Assembly (NCBI GenBank): GCA_016713765.1
Contig: JADJON010000001.1
Span: 248,001 to 312,000, forward strand
DNA: 64,000 bases
Direction: 5' to 3'
Source of the DNA: Bacteroidota bacterium
GTDB lineage: Bacteria; Bacteroidota; Bacteroidia; AKYH767-A; 2013-40CM-41-45
Part shown: piece after piece, positions 55,188 through 64,000 of the stretch
Layout: every line of letters starts with the position of its first letter
Numbering within the stretch: the stretch's first letter is position 1
Notes under the pieces: generated by a model
Told to the model about the DNA's origin: nothing
The model's input: only the letters and a program-made list of their open reading frames with translations
Database searches by the model: none
Translations under genes and position numbers: made by a program

Positions 55188-55772
55188 TCAATTCATTTCA
55201 ATTAGTGCTTGCTGTACTTGCTTCAACTCAAATGGCCACCGTAGGTACGAACGGAAGTCAACAGTGGGCGAATACAGAAGTTCCACGGATTCATAGTTGC
55301 TCCAGGGCATTGGTGGTTCGAATGCCAGTAACACAGTATTCTCGTTCGACTTGCCGTCCTGAACAACGTGAGCAAAAAGGCACGAGATAGTGTCAACTCT
55401 CTCCAGAATCAGCGAAAGCCGTGTTTCAAGCTGCGGTATATACTTCCCCCCTTCAAGGCTTTTTGTAACGGAGTCCTTTCGTACAGGCGGCAGTCCGTCA
55501 ATTCTAAATTGAATGAGCCCGAACACGGAATCGGGAATGGCATTCGAGCCCGCGGATGCTTTGATACCATCAAGCTCCTTGCCCAACTGCAGTTGAGCGA
55601 ATACCGAATCGCCGTAAAGCAACGTCACTTTTCGCAACAAATGTGCGTGATCCAGATAAATTGTATTAGTTCCGGAACCGCGGTTCATAAACGCGAAGAA
55701 GAGAGATGCCGACACACCCGTGATTAGCAGCCAGGCCAGCCTGTTCACCCGTAATATGGAACGCATGTTCAT
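55188..55772 (-). CDS. Exported or membrane-anchored protein of unknown function, RHS operon
   Basis: A 194-aa protein with one N-terminal hydrophobic segment (LAWLLITGVSASLFFAFMN) that can be an anchor or uncleaved signal. The rest is polar with no recognised domain. It overlaps the preceding gene by 4 nt (ATGA) and ends 4 nt before the 2122-aa gene, so it belongs to the operon. Confidence 0.65.
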   Translation of the reverse strand: MNMRSILRVNRLAWLLITGVSASLFFAFMNRGSGTNTIYLDHAHLLRKVTLLYGDSVFAQLQLGKELDGIKASAGSNAIPDSVFGLIQFRIDGLPPVRKDSVTKSLEGGKYIPQLETRLSLILERVDTISCLFAHVVQDGKSNENTVLLAFEPPMPWSNYESVELLYSPTVDFRSYLRWPFELKQVQQALIEMN

Positions 55773-56830
55773 ATGCCTTTGAATCGAAGAATGTAATGCT
55801 GCATATCCTGATCGACTACGGTCAATTCATATTCTTCGCCTTTCACAATACCCGGGACGCGATCCAAGTCAATGTCAATTTTGTTATATCCACTTTTCAC
55901 ATTAATCGTTGGAAGTCGGTCGATCTGCTTTCCGGTGGATCTGGAAACAACTTTGTAATTGAGTTGTCCATCACGACCTCGGTTGTCGAATGCGAAACAC
56001 ACGGTATGGTCATAGATATAATTCCCGCCATTGACATCCTGCAAAAGTTTTCGGTAAGTCTTGATCGGGTTCAGGCTGCCTGACTCATTCAATGAAAATT
56101 TCCAAACCTCGCTCCACACGATAGTCCCGTCACTGCATTGTCCTTTCACCTGCCAGAAATATGCCTGGTCTCTGGACAGTGGCAGATTGAAATCGGAATA
56201 GCCATACTGTGGTTCGATCAAAGCGATCTGTACCATCGGAGGATTAAAGTGAATGGCTTCTTCGCGCGTCTGACCCGGAAATGATTCCACCATCACGAGG
56301 TCATAACTAGATCCCGGCTCTAAACCCAATCCAGTCCAGCTGAATACCGGTAGAGGATTCTCCAATATTGCATTATCCGGAGGAAACACTTGCATAATGT
56401 TGCAAGTGACCTCATGCTGATATTCCTGACATTCCCTGTTCAGTATGATCCGTTCGTCTCCTGTACGGATCGATACACATAGTTCGAGGGTTCTGAATGA
56501 CAATAATTCATATGCTTGCCATTTGTCCGATAGTTCGTTGGAAAAATACCCTGGATTCAGTCCCGTACGCAACTCTGAAAACCGCAATGCCTGGCTTTGC
56601 AACAGCCTAACCGGAACAGAAACGAAACGAATGATCGGAGCACCACCGATACTAACCAGGACATCGGCCGTGATCTCGATTTCAGGGCCCTGATTTATTA
56701 AAGTCAAATCATCCAACTGCTTTGACACCAGTGGGCTGGTGATCACTGGAAAAAGAACCTGAATCTGAGCCTGGGCCCGAAGGAGCAATGAAACCAGCGT
56801 AAGTATCAATATGGATCTTTTACCGAGCAT
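55769..56830 (-). CDS. Exported protein with fibronectin-like domain, RHS operon
   Basis: A 353-aa protein with a signal peptide (MLGKRSILILTLVSLLLRAQAQ). An N-terminal beta-rich region is followed by a fibronectin-type fold (PDNAILENPLPVFSWTGLG, then YFWQVKGQCSDGTIVWSEVWKF, ~160-265) and a C-terminal beta domain (GYNKIDIDLDRVPGIVKGEEY). Its ATG follows the stop of the upstream gene with no gap. A periplasmic or outer-membrane accessory role beside the beta-barrel protein is inferred from position. Confidence 0.7.
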   Translation of the reverse strand: MLGKRSILILTLVSLLLRAQAQIQVLFPVITSPLVSKQLDDLTLINQGPEIEITADVLVSIGGAPIIRFVSVPVRLLQSQALRFSELRTGLNPGYFSNELSDKWQAYELLSFRTLELCVSIRTGDERIILNRECQEYQHEVTCNIMQVFPPDNAILENPLPVFSWTGLGLEPGSSYDLVMVESFPGQTREEAIHFNPPMVQIALIEPQYGYSDFNLPLSRDQAYFWQVKGQCSDGTIVWSEVWKFSLNESGSLNPIKTYRKLLQDVNGGNYIYDHTVCFAFDNRGRDGQLNYKVVSRSTGKQIDRLPTINVKSGYNKIDIDLDRVPGIVKGEEYELTVVDQDMQHYILRFKGI

Positions 56831-58795
56831 TTATCTAGATGTTAGCGTGCATGTCATACGAAACCGATCACCGGCTCCCGTTACCGATCCATTCGACAGT
56901 ATATCAAACTGATACTGCACCGACACCTGGACTTGTCTGGTAGGCTGGTATCCGTAACCGATGATTGTCATTAACCTTCGGAGTCGCTTGTTCTGAGCCT
57001 CGGAAGTCACTTGTCCTCTATAATTCTGCTTCCTGCCGATTCTTCCGGCGATGCTACAGGTACTTATCAGAGACGCCGGATCGTTCCAACCGGTTCTTAA
57101 TTGATTATTGATGGCCAAGACCGTACCGCTGCTCCATTGAGCTCGATTACTCAGTTGAAACAAAAGGAGGTCAGAAGAACCCTCGATTGCTCCATTATGG
57201 GTTGAAATGCGTGTCCATGAAAACGCACTAGTCTCTCCTTTGGACACGAATTTTGATGAAGCCGTCAGCGACAACGAAAGTTGCTCCGATGTCGTGAAAG
57301 CGGGCGCATGCTCATCGCCAATGCTAAGCTGATTGGTGTTGTTAGCATACTGGCCTGCAAACACGATGTTTTTCAACATTTGCATCCGCAGACTGAAGGT
57401 GCCATACGTCCTTGTGGCGGGGGTTCGTTCATAGCCCAACCGCATTCGTCCACCACTCAGATTAATGGCAATTCGACGATTGAAAAGGTCTTTCGTAATT
57501 CCAAGCGTGAGGTCCGATGAGATGCCTTGCTGAAAACGGATACCCGGAGAACTATAATCTCTTCCGAAGTATCGATATGCTCCTTGTATTGTCGTTGACA
57601 ACCGTTGAATTGGTAGCCTGGTTTCCGTGAAACCGGCGAGATTGTCCGAAGAACCTATCCTGTTTAAATCCAGCCGACTGGCGAGTGCGCCCTTGATCAT
57701 GCCGCCACCCGTTACCCGCTGTTCTTGGGTAAATGTTACTATTCTTGCCTGTGATACTGATGATTGTATATCGGCTTCTTTTACATTTCTGTCTGATAGG
57801 TCGAATTGGTAAAACCCTATATGACTCTTTTGAGTTGCCTTACCAGCGAAAAATGAAACCTCGGATAGCCTGTAATCGATACCGTCGCTACCTTGATCAA
57901 CGGGTAGCGTATAGTTGAACAGGTAGTCCATGGGCGCGGCGTCGATGCTGTGTCTGATGCGTACGGACATATCCCGTCCATATTCCGCTTCGACGCCGTT
58001 GAATGCAAAACTTCGAAAGACGAGGGGGTTCTCATTTAGGTAGTTAAGTCCGATTTCAAACGATTTGATGTTTTTGTAAATCCTCGAAAATAGAGGCTTC
58101 TTGCCATGAAGCGAATCCGATGGCGATGACAGATTACGCCGTATCGAGTCGCGTAACACTGCATCGTGTTTATTGTAGCGGTCGATTGTCCGCTTACGCC
58201 ACTGGTATAAGGCTGCGTAATTTTGCTGCACCGAATCGCCATACTGAATGAAGTTTTGCACCGAATCCCGTTCAGAGTCTGACAATGAATTCCATTGCAA
58301 AGAATCGGATTTGATCCTTCGCGACTGATTGTACTTCCTGGCCAGGACAGTATCATTCATCTGTCTTACTGCCTGTTGAAATCTGAAAAGACTATCGTCT
58401 GCAGCCGGGCTTCCCGTATAAGGCACTTCGCTCAGTCGGGTGGTTAGCTGTTCGTCCAGGTTGATCCGCGTAAGCCCGATTCTGAAACCGCTGATTGAGA
58501 ACTTGTTTCGGGACGGATCATAGATGAGATATCCATTTGCACGAATCGGAAGACCAAGGGCTTTGCCGTTTAGCTGCAGTCTGTTCATGAATTGCCACTC
58601 CCCCCAATCGTCGAACCCGTTACCGGATTGCGCCACCTGCTCAGATCGGAAATTCAAATCATACCAGGTTCTGCTCCCGGCTTGCTTTCCGCCGTTTGCA
58701 TTCGAGCCTTCTGAAAATAGGACTATCCACATGATTGAGATGGAAATCAGAATTGCACGAGCGTTATTTAGGTAATTATGGGTTGTTGAATACAC
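56831..58795 (-). CDS. Probable outer-membrane beta-barrel protein, RHS operon
   Basis: A 654-aa protein starting at GTG 58795, with a hydrophobic signal segment (ARAILISISIMWIVLFSEGSN). The N-terminal ~330 aa are mixed, including a Ser/Arg-rich linker (~170-230). The C-terminal half is a series of amphipathic strands with alternating hydrophobic residues (STTIQGAYRYFGRDY, LTLGITKDLFNRRIAINLSGG, VQVSVQYQFDILSNG) ending TCTLTSR, as in an outer-membrane barrel. It could be the pore or anchor through which the RHS/TcB-like proteins leave or are displayed; this is inference, and I do not recognise a named family. Confidence 0.65.
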   Translation of the reverse strand: MYSTTHNYLNNARAILISISIMWIVLFSEGSNANGGKQAGSRTWYDLNFRSEQVAQSGNGFDDWGEWQFMNRLQLNGKALGLPIRANGYLIYDPSRNKFSISGFRIGLTRINLDEQLTTRLSEVPYTGSPAADDSLFRFQQAVRQMNDTVLARKYNQSRRIKSDSLQWNSLSDSERDSVQNFIQYGDSVQQNYAALYQWRKRTIDRYNKHDAVLRDSIRRNLSSPSDSLHGKKPLFSRIYKNIKSFEIGLNYLNENPLVFRSFAFNGVEAEYGRDMSVRIRHSIDAAPMDYLFNYTLPVDQGSDGIDYRLSEVSFFAGKATQKSHIGFYQFDLSDRNVKEADIQSSVSQARIVTFTQEQRVTGGGMIKGALASRLDLNRIGSSDNLAGFTETRLPIQRLSTTIQGAYRYFGRDYSSPGIRFQQGISSDLTLGITKDLFNRRIAINLSGGRMRLGYERTPATRTYGTFSLRMQMLKNIVFAGQYANNTNQLSIGDEHAPAFTTSEQLSLSLTASSKFVSKGETSAFSWTRISTHNGAIEGSSDLLLFQLSNRAQWSSGTVLAINNQLRTGWNDPASLISTCSIAGRIGRKQNYRGQVTSEAQNKRLRRLMTIIGYGYQPTRQVQVSVQYQFDILSNGSVTGAGDRFRMTCTLTSR

Positions 58796-58812
58796 AGTAT
58801 TGTGACCCTGGC

Positions 58813-60072
58813 TTATTGAGCATTCAGCACTGCGTTGAAATAAGATGTGGTGAAGCCACAGGCATTGATTGCTGTAACTTGAACATTATATAGCCCCGGC
58901 GTGGCAAGTGTGAATGGAAAGGTACCCCAGGGATTATCAACTAGTCCCCAGTAATTACCCACCCTATACTCGACCGATTCAATATCCTGTGGATCAGGGC
59001 TCGCTAGTTGCAATAAATGACCCTGATTGATGTCTAAGTTTAAAGGCGGATCTGTTGGGGATGGTAATGGTTGCATTCCCACCAATACTTCGCTGTTCAA
59101 CAACGAGGAGGGTTGAGATCCGAAGACAGTAACAATCTTTTGTAAAGCTGAAGTGCAACCGGTCGGGGAGGTAATTTCAAGTTCAATTGTGTAATGTCCA
59201 GAGGCTGAATACTGATGAGTTACGTGATCAAAATCTGTATTATTAATATCGCCGTCACCAAAATTCCATTGAAAGGAACTATAGGTTCCTGTGGGGACAG
59301 AAAGGTTATCCAACGCCACATCGGCATTGGCACAAGCTGACTCAGGTCCTTCTATTCGAATCTCGGGACAGTCATTCATCCCATACAATACCAGGTTGTC
59401 GATTGCCACTGAATATGGACCCTTAATACAATCTCCGTTGTTCTTCCAGACAAAACCAAGCTGAATGGAGTCTATGGACATTATTCCCTGCAGCGGAATA
59501 ACAACTCTGCTCCATCTCGGTACGTTTCCGGCACAATAAAGCTGTTGGCTCGAAAAGTTTAACGTGCTCCAGGTGGATGGGCTTTGGCTGGAAACATACT
59601 GCACCGTAAGCCGATCATTCACATTTTGATCGCCGACCAAAATCAGATCAAACTCCAGCCGCAGAGCCGTGCAATGCTCAGTTCTAATCCATCTACTGGA
59701 AATCCGCTTGTGCGTGTTGTTGTTGCAACTATCGCGATAAATAGCACCAAGTCTAGCAGAATCACAATTATATCCACCGCCTGGTGCAATATATAGAAGC
59801 CCATCTTCCCCGTTAAGTCCATCAAGTAAATAGCATTCGCCTGCAATTGAAGAGAGGTCCGGTTGATCGCCTGACCAAATGAAGCCGGCCATATACCATT
59901 GATTAGGAAAATCACCAGTATGGGGTGGTGTGGCAACCGTATCAATAATCCATGGTGCGACTTGGGAACAATTACCTCGTGTAAACTTCTCTTCAAATAG
60001 CTTATGCCACCATCCTGTGGCTCGACTATCGAAGAACGTCAGCAAACAAAACATAAGAAGACGGTATCGCAT
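58813..60072 (-). CDS. PKD-domain secreted protein, first gene of the RHS operon
   Basis: A 419-aa exported protein (N-terminus MRYRLLMFCLLTFFDSRATG). A jelly-roll/MAM-like first half (FEEKFTRGNCSQVAPWIIDT ... LRLEFDLILVGDQNVNDRLT) is followed by a PKD domain (SSFQWNFGDGDINNTDF ... GHYTIELEITSPTGC, ~265-320) and a final Ig-like segment ending FTTSYFNAVLNAQ. There is no T9SS sorting domain. It is the promoter-proximal gene; 17 nt separate it from the beta-barrel gene. Confidence 0.8.
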   Translation of the reverse strand: MRYRLLMFCLLTFFDSRATGWWHKLFEEKFTRGNCSQVAPWIIDTVATPPHTGDFPNQWYMAGFIWSGDQPDLSSIAGECYLLDGLNGEDGLLYIAPGGGYNCDSARLGAIYRDSCNNNTHKRISSRWIRTEHCTALRLEFDLILVGDQNVNDRLTVQYVSSQSPSTWSTLNFSSQQLYCAGNVPRWSRVVIPLQGIMSIDSIQLGFVWKNNGDCIKGPYSVAIDNLVLYGMNDCPEIRIEGPESACANADVALDNLSVPTGTYSSFQWNFGDGDINNTDFDHVTHQYSASGHYTIELEITSPTGCTSALQKIVTVFGSQPSSLLNSEVLVGMQPLPSPTDPPLNLDINQGHLLQLASPDPQDIESVEYRVGNYWGLVDNPWGTFPFTLATPGLYNVQVTAINACGFTTSYFNAVLNAQ

Positions 60073-60073
60073 G

Positions 60074-60092
60074 GCCCTTGATCTCGAAGGGC
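60074..60092 (-). promoter_or_regulatory. Inverted repeat in the 5' leader of the RHS operon
   Basis: GCCCTT / AAGGGC with a 7-nt spacer, immediately upstream of the first start codon (60072). It could form a small hairpin at the ribosome-binding site or be an operator half; sequence only. Confidence 0.35.
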
Positions 60093-60143
60093 AATATGAC
60101 TTTGTAAAAGCCGAAATTGAAGTACTGAGGATGGGGATTAATC

Positions 60144-60159
60144 AAGTACTTTGGTACTT
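60144..60159. promoter_or_regulatory. Candidate operator palindrome between the RHS operon and the LuxR-type regulator
   Basis: Perfect inverted repeat AAGTAC-TTTG-GTACTT in the 245-bp divergent intergenic region, with an extra AAGTACT at about 60119. LuxR-type regulators bind short palindromes of this form, so it is the best candidate site for the adjacent regulator. Confidence 0.4.
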
Positions 60160-60317
60160 ATTTCATGCAATGGCTCAAATACATGTCATCTAGCTCGTCT
60201 AATCCCTTTTCACTAACTGATTCCGCCTATTGGACCGGACAGGTCGACCGTTTACTAAATAGTGCTTGACTTTAATAAAATACATCGCTATCATTACTGT
60301 GACAACCCTCTCTGTGT

Positions 60318-60968
60318 ATGCATTTATCAATTGTCTTACTTGATGCAAGTGAAGTATCGCGGTTTGCCCTTCACTACTTTCTTAAACACCTTGACAATAA
60401 TCTCATACAAGTTGCTTGTGCAAATTCCAGAAATGAATTGATTCAACATCTTGTAAGTAAGGATGTAAATGCTGTTCTCGTGAATTACTCCTCTATTGAG
60501 AAAAGCTCGATTCTAGAGTTTGATAAACTCCTTACACTATTCCCACATTTAAAAGGGATTATTTTCAATTTCTCAGGGTCTAACCATGATCTGATTTGTA
60601 TGGTCAAATCTGGAATCAAAGGAGTGTTTGACATTTCTTCGAAACTACAGGATATTCTTATCCAGATTCCATTGCTAAAAAGCCAAGATTATCTATACAA
60701 CAATCTCATAACGCCCTGCTTATTAAGAAAGGTTCGCAAGCTGGAAGCAGTCGAATCGGACGGGTTAAAAATGATAGAAATTCAACTAATTCGTAGTCGA
60801 TTCGAAGGATTGTCCAATGCTGAGATCGCTCAGCGATACAATTACAGTTTAAGTCATGTAAAGAACATGTTTCACATCATATTATCTAAAACCGGAACCA
60901 AGAATACTCAATCCTTAATGCGATTTGCAATCGATAATCGGCTGATTGCGGTGGCCCGGGAGGGGTAA
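60318..60968 (+). CDS. LuxR-type regulator with atypical receiver domain
   Basis: A 216-aa two-domain protein. The N-terminal ~120 aa follow a receiver fold (LSIVLLDASEVSRFALHYF, then VNAVLVNYSSI, then GIIFNFSG). The usual phospho-acceptor Asp at the end of strand 3 is Asn56, and the conserved Lys near GVFDISSK is not in its normal place, so it is probably not controlled by phosphorylation. The C-terminal ~65 aa are a LuxR HTH (IQLIRSRFEGLSNAEIAQRY, NYSLSHVKNMFHIIL). It is divergent from the seven-gene RHS operon and is its likely regulator. Confidence 0.85.
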   Translation: MHLSIVLLDASEVSRFALHYFLKHLDNNLIQVACANSRNELIQHLVSKDVNAVLVNYSSIEKSSILEFDKLLTLFPHLKGIIFNFSGSNHDLICMVKSGIKGVFDISSKLQDILIQIPLLKSQDYLYNNLITPCLLRKVRKLEAVESDGLKMIEIQLIRSRFEGLSNAEIAQRYNYSLSHVKNMFHIILSKTGTKNTQSLMRFAIDNRLIAVAREG

Positions 60969-62543
60969 TTTTTCAACCAGTCGAAGACACTGAGAAATCT
61001 TCACAAAAAATGCTGCGTTCAAAACTACTCGAATTACAATATGAAAATGTTGGGATTAGCCATCGTCATCATCCTGAAGCCTTAAAAAGGCTATATGATG
61101 ACTTTTATCACATTCTATTTGCTTCCTTAAAAAACTTCGATAGAAGTTGAGGGCGGATGCCAATCCCTTCAAATCGGAGTTCTAGATTTTGATCTCACAC
61201 GACTGCTTCTTTCATAATTCACAATAAGCAATTGGAAATCTGATGTCATTGCAGGAAATCAATGAGGTAACTGTATTCAAGGCCTGGCGATTCGGACAAT
61301 CTTCTATTACACAACCTACAGGCGATTCGGGTTGAACTTAATGCTTACCTTTAAAATATTTAATTTTCAAAGGATGTTCATTAAACGCCCCCTTTGAGCT
61401 CTCTATTGATCGTCCAGGAATTCTTGTTGACAAATGGCCGAAAACCGCGTTTTTTCTAAGGCCCCTGTTAATTCATATGGTTCGTCCTTGGTGAACAATA
61501 GCCTTATAGAAATACCCCCTTTACCGAGCAGGGGGTATGCCCGGGTATTTATTGCACCGGGCACTAGCCTATAAACGATCGGGTATTTGTAACTTTGAAT
61601 TCATGGCATCATTTGGATGGATTTTTAGGACTTTCAGTGGACTTCATATGACCCAGGAATTCTTCGGAAGTTTGATTAAAAAATACTGTTTCTCAATAAT
61701 CCTATCGGAAAAACCTTGCGTTTTTTGACTTGCCAATTGAATGGGGGGTAGCATTTCTGGGTTTAGCATGGGTTTAATTGGGGTCCAGCATCCATCATAG
61801 TATGGGGCAAATACTTTTTAACCAGTATGATTGGATAATAGTTCTTTTGACAAATGATGTCCTTTGGTACCCCTTGCGATGAATTGGCGGTTTTAAATAA
61901 AACTGGTTGATTAATTAGTATCGAGACAAATACGTTTCTCGGGTTTCATCATAGGTATCTAGGCTGCGTTGAATAATGAGGGTGGTAGGGTTTATCAATG
62001 CAGTTCTAGATTACGTTATTGTTATACGCTTTAGTGGCAACCCTCCTTCGAGGGTGACTGTTATAAATGAGAACCCCTTCTTTTTTATTAAATTACCCTA
62101 TCAAAAGACCCGCTTGGGTGGTGTTGTCAACTAACGCCAAATAGAATAGTGGCATGGGCATCAAATTGAATCAGGCTTATTATTCCTCTGGTTGGATTTC
62201 AAAGGAAAAATTGTTGGGATCTTATAAACAGTTCCTTCCACTTTTGCTTAAGCATTGATCCATCATCGCTTACTGATATTAGCTACTATCTGCTCAACTG
62301 CTTTGTATTCCCCTCGGTGCTTTGCATTGCATGTAGGTACATTTTCTTTGAGAATCTGACTTAAGGCCGCTCCTTCTTTACAAAATGAGGTCAGATATGC
62401 CTGGTGGCTATCACCGAAAAATGGCTGCCAACGGCCGATATACCAAGGGCTGAAATTGAAAAAAAATGCACTTTTCATAAATTTTGGGCACTATTTGGAT
62501 CCTTGAATAAAAATCAACATATTTGTTCATTATTTATAGGCGA
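60969..62543. other. Long gap without a convincing gene
   Basis: About 1.6 kb of AT-rich sequence. I see a perfect 8-bp inverted repeat ATACCCCC / GGGGGTAT (61512-61538) and a hairpin ACCCTC-CTTC-GAGGGT (62040-62055). Short open frames exist at 61011-61150 (+), 61537-61728 (+) and 62263-62478 (-, 71 aa, divergent from the next gene), none with recognisable domains or good start signals. It may hold a decayed gene or a small RNA; nothing definite. Confidence 0.4.
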
Positions 62544-63449
62544 ATGAATCTCGATCAAATCAGAAACATTCAGGCGAAGTACTTCAGCGCTCGCCCATTC
62601 TCGCTTGACGACACAGGGGTCACTCATCGTGAGCTCACATACTGGGACGAGAAAGGACTCCTTCCAAGTAAAGTTCAAGAGCAAAAGTGGCGGCGGTTCA
62701 ATTTGGTTGAACTAGCATGGATCCGCTTCATCGCCAATCTTCGGAAACTAAATGTCGGTTTACCTACGATGGCGCGAATTAAATATGAAATGTTCGCAGA
62801 TATCACGAAGATATTGCCCAAAGATCAACTGCTACATCAAGTCGATCGGACAATGAAAGAAATGAACCTATCATTCGATACTCGTCTACTAGATCAACCA
62901 GACGTTAAAGCTGCCATTGCCAACTTCCACCTTTCATTCTTCGAATCCTTCTTGTACGGAGTCCTGCTTGAAAGTGAACACGTCTCCATCGCCATCGCAA
63001 TCAATAATAACACTGGTATCCGTGAAGCCGCAACATCTGAAAATAATCTCTTTATGGAACCCATTTATTGGAATAGGCTCTTTGCCAGTGAAATTACACC
63101 TGGGACAATCGATACACTCTTGGGCACTTGCATTTGCATTTCCATCAACGAAATTATAGGAGACGTATTTCAAGCAGTATCGCTCAATAAACTGTCAAGA
63201 TTGTTTTCCCTCTCAGAGCAGGAGAAAAAAATCCTTGAAACTATTCGAGAAGGAAATTATAAGGAAGTCACGATTCGGTTTTCGAATACAGGAGTGCCGG
63301 ACCGTATCGAAACAACGGAAGAAGTAAATCTGAATAAATCGATTAAGCTTTTCGACATACTAACAAGAGGAGCATTCGAAGACCTCTATATTAAAACTAA
63401 GTCAGGGCACGTCCTCTATACAGAAAGAAAAAAAATTACGAGAATCTAG
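62544..63449 (+). CDS. MerR-like transcriptional regulator
   Basis: A 301-aa protein; ATG 62544 begins MNLDQIRNIQAKYFS. A MerR-type winged HTH is visible at ~25-100: THRELTYWDEKGLLPS, KWRRFNLVELAWIRFIANLR, LNVGLPTMARIK. The ~200-aa C-terminal part (YGVLLESEHVSIAIAINNNT, LSRLFSLSEQEKKILETIRE) is not a known MerR effector domain to me. Larger MerR-like proteins next to recombinases occur in Bacteroidota mobile elements, which fits the serine recombinase downstream. Confidence 0.78.
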   Translation: MNLDQIRNIQAKYFSARPFSLDDTGVTHRELTYWDEKGLLPSKVQEQKWRRFNLVELAWIRFIANLRKLNVGLPTMARIKYEMFADITKILPKDQLLHQVDRTMKEMNLSFDTRLLDQPDVKAAIANFHLSFFESFLYGVLLESEHVSIAIAINNNTGIREAATSENNLFMEPIYWNRLFASEITPGTIDTLLGTCICISINEIIGDVFQAVSLNKLSRLFSLSEQEKKILETIREGNYKEVTIRFSNTGVPDRIETTEEVNLNKSIKLFDILTRGAFEDLYIKTKSGHVLYTERKKITRI

Positions 63450-63536
63450 TTATCGTGGTACTGAATGCCTCAGACCGAATAATTACTTTGTGTCGCCACC
63501 AGAAGCACTGGACCGATACGTATTCACTAATCCTTA

Positions 63537-63725
63537 ATGTTAACCATTGATGATGTAAAAAAAATTCTACTTACTGCCGGGTGTAATTATAGCAAGGAAG
63601 AGATCGAAGTCTTGCTTGATTTCTTCACACTGCTGGCCTTAGAAGCATATCAGTCGTACAATAAATCCGACTTCAATGATCCGAACAATCATTTACTCAA
63701 GAGTGTCAACCGACGAACAGGCTAA
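63537..63725 (+). CDS. Small helical protein upstream of a serine recombinase
   Basis: A 62-aa protein beginning MLTIDDVKKILLTAGCNYSK, helical, no recognised domain. It overlaps the start of the recombinase gene by 50 nt in another frame, suggesting coupled translation. Small open frames in this position occur upstream of Bacteroidota recombinases; function unknown. Confidence 0.6.
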   Translation: MLTIDDVKKILLTAGCNYSKEEIEVLLDFFTLLALEAYQSYNKSDFNDPNNHLLKSVNRRTG

Positions 63726-64000
63726 TCGAGGTTATAGCCTGCGGGACCAGGAAGAAAAACTCCGGCGCTATTGTGTGGAACGAAACCTGGAAATTGTTTG
63801 TCATGTGCAGGATGATGCTTCCGCTAAATCCTTCGACCGGCCGGGATTCCAGAAAATGCTACGCCAGCTCCATGGAAAAGAACTCACAGCGGACATGCTG
63901 CTGGTGCTGAAATGGGACCGTTTCTCACGGAACACTACCGACGCCTATGCGATGATCCGCGAATTGGGTGAAATGGCCATCGCCGTGCAGTCCATCGAAC
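63676..64000 (+). CDS. Serine recombinase (resolvase/invertase family), 3' part outside window
   Basis: The N-terminal ~108 codons of a site-specific serine recombinase, running off the right edge. From ATG 63676 the protein starts MIRTIIYSRVSTDEQANRGY, with the catalytic Ser in YSRVST and the family's following DEQ, then SLRDQEEKLRRYC, and the second conserved block LLVLKWDRFSRN (Arg/Ser-Arg). The recombinase domain is normal as far as visible. Whether it is a small resolvase or a large integrase cannot be told. Confidence 0.88.
   Translation, partial: MIRTIIYSRVSTDEQANRGYSLRDQEEKLRRYCVERNLEIVCHVQDDASAKSFDRPGFQKMLRQLHGKELTADMLLVLKWDRFSRNTTDAYAMIRELGEMAIAVQSIE

Noticed and set aside
62263..62478. 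71-aa open frame on -
   Set aside because: No domain, weak start, and no neighbour link; listed only as a possibility in the gap entry.

Overview
The window looks like chromosome from a member of the Bacteroidota. The evidence is a type IX secretion (T9SS) C-terminal sorting domain, a Bacteroidota-style CotH/lamin-tail adhesin, secreted proteins with dockerin-like tails, Bacteroidota-type RHS proteins whose core ends in a YYPFGMGMPGR motif, and weak ribosome-binding sites. I cannot name a genus. TGA is used as an ordinary stop codon.

Left part (1-20.1 kb): the N-terminal two-thirds of an alpha-2-macroglobulin-family protein running off the left edge, with an in-frame TGA just after its signal peptide; a 2269-aa T9SS-exported CotH adhesin with 12 Ig-like repeats; a Tat-exported Mn-type superoxide dismutase; a 1257-aa secreted IPT/Ig/dockerin-like protein; a DCC thiol-oxidoreductase-like protein; and a polysaccharide-export lipoprotein. 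A repeat-rich stretch (17.2-18.9 kb) follows. It holds about 75-nt palindromic elements, a four-helix-bundle gene, and a GIY-YIG nuclease gene flanked by 60-bp direct repeats that resemble the 3' half of a tRNA. A tyrosine recombinase closes this part.

Central part (20.2-36.1 kb): a store of toxin tips. Seven orphan RHS C-terminal cassettes, each followed immediately by its own candidate immunity gene, lie in two converging arms: three on + and four on -. Each cassette keeps a different length of the same RHS core and then switches, at or near the GMGMPGR codons, to its own AT-rich toxin. Recognisable toxins are a zincin metallopeptidase, a caspase-like peptidase, a GYSYG alpha/beta-hydrolase and a DUF6973-like domain. 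Three are unrecognised. All eight immunity candidates, including that of the full-length RHS gene, carry a signal peptide, a lipobox or membrane segments. Four IS3-type OrfA copies or relics, a HepT/MntA pair, an XRE regulator and a zinc-ribbon gene are interspersed. Three of the OrfA copies are joined to an internally deleted RHS stub.

Right part (36-61 kb): a tight seven-gene minus-strand operon (60,072 to 36,051). In order it encodes a PKD-domain secreted protein, a probable outer-membrane beta-barrel protein, two exported proteins, a 2122-aa SpvB/TcB-like protein, a small exported protein and a 4017-aa RHS protein ending in a JAMM-like peptidase toxin; the last immunity gene overlaps its end. 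The RHS protein has a Sec signal and a Cys-rich repeat region with six near-identical 109-aa tandem units. A divergent LuxR-type regulator with an atypical receiver lies upstream and probably controls the operon. No VgrG, PAAR or Hcp gene is visible. My reading, which is inference, is a Sec-exported RHS/Tc-like toxin with a dedicated outer-membrane module and an adjacent bank of exchangeable toxin/immunity tips. The right edge has a MerR-like regulator and the start of a serine recombinase.
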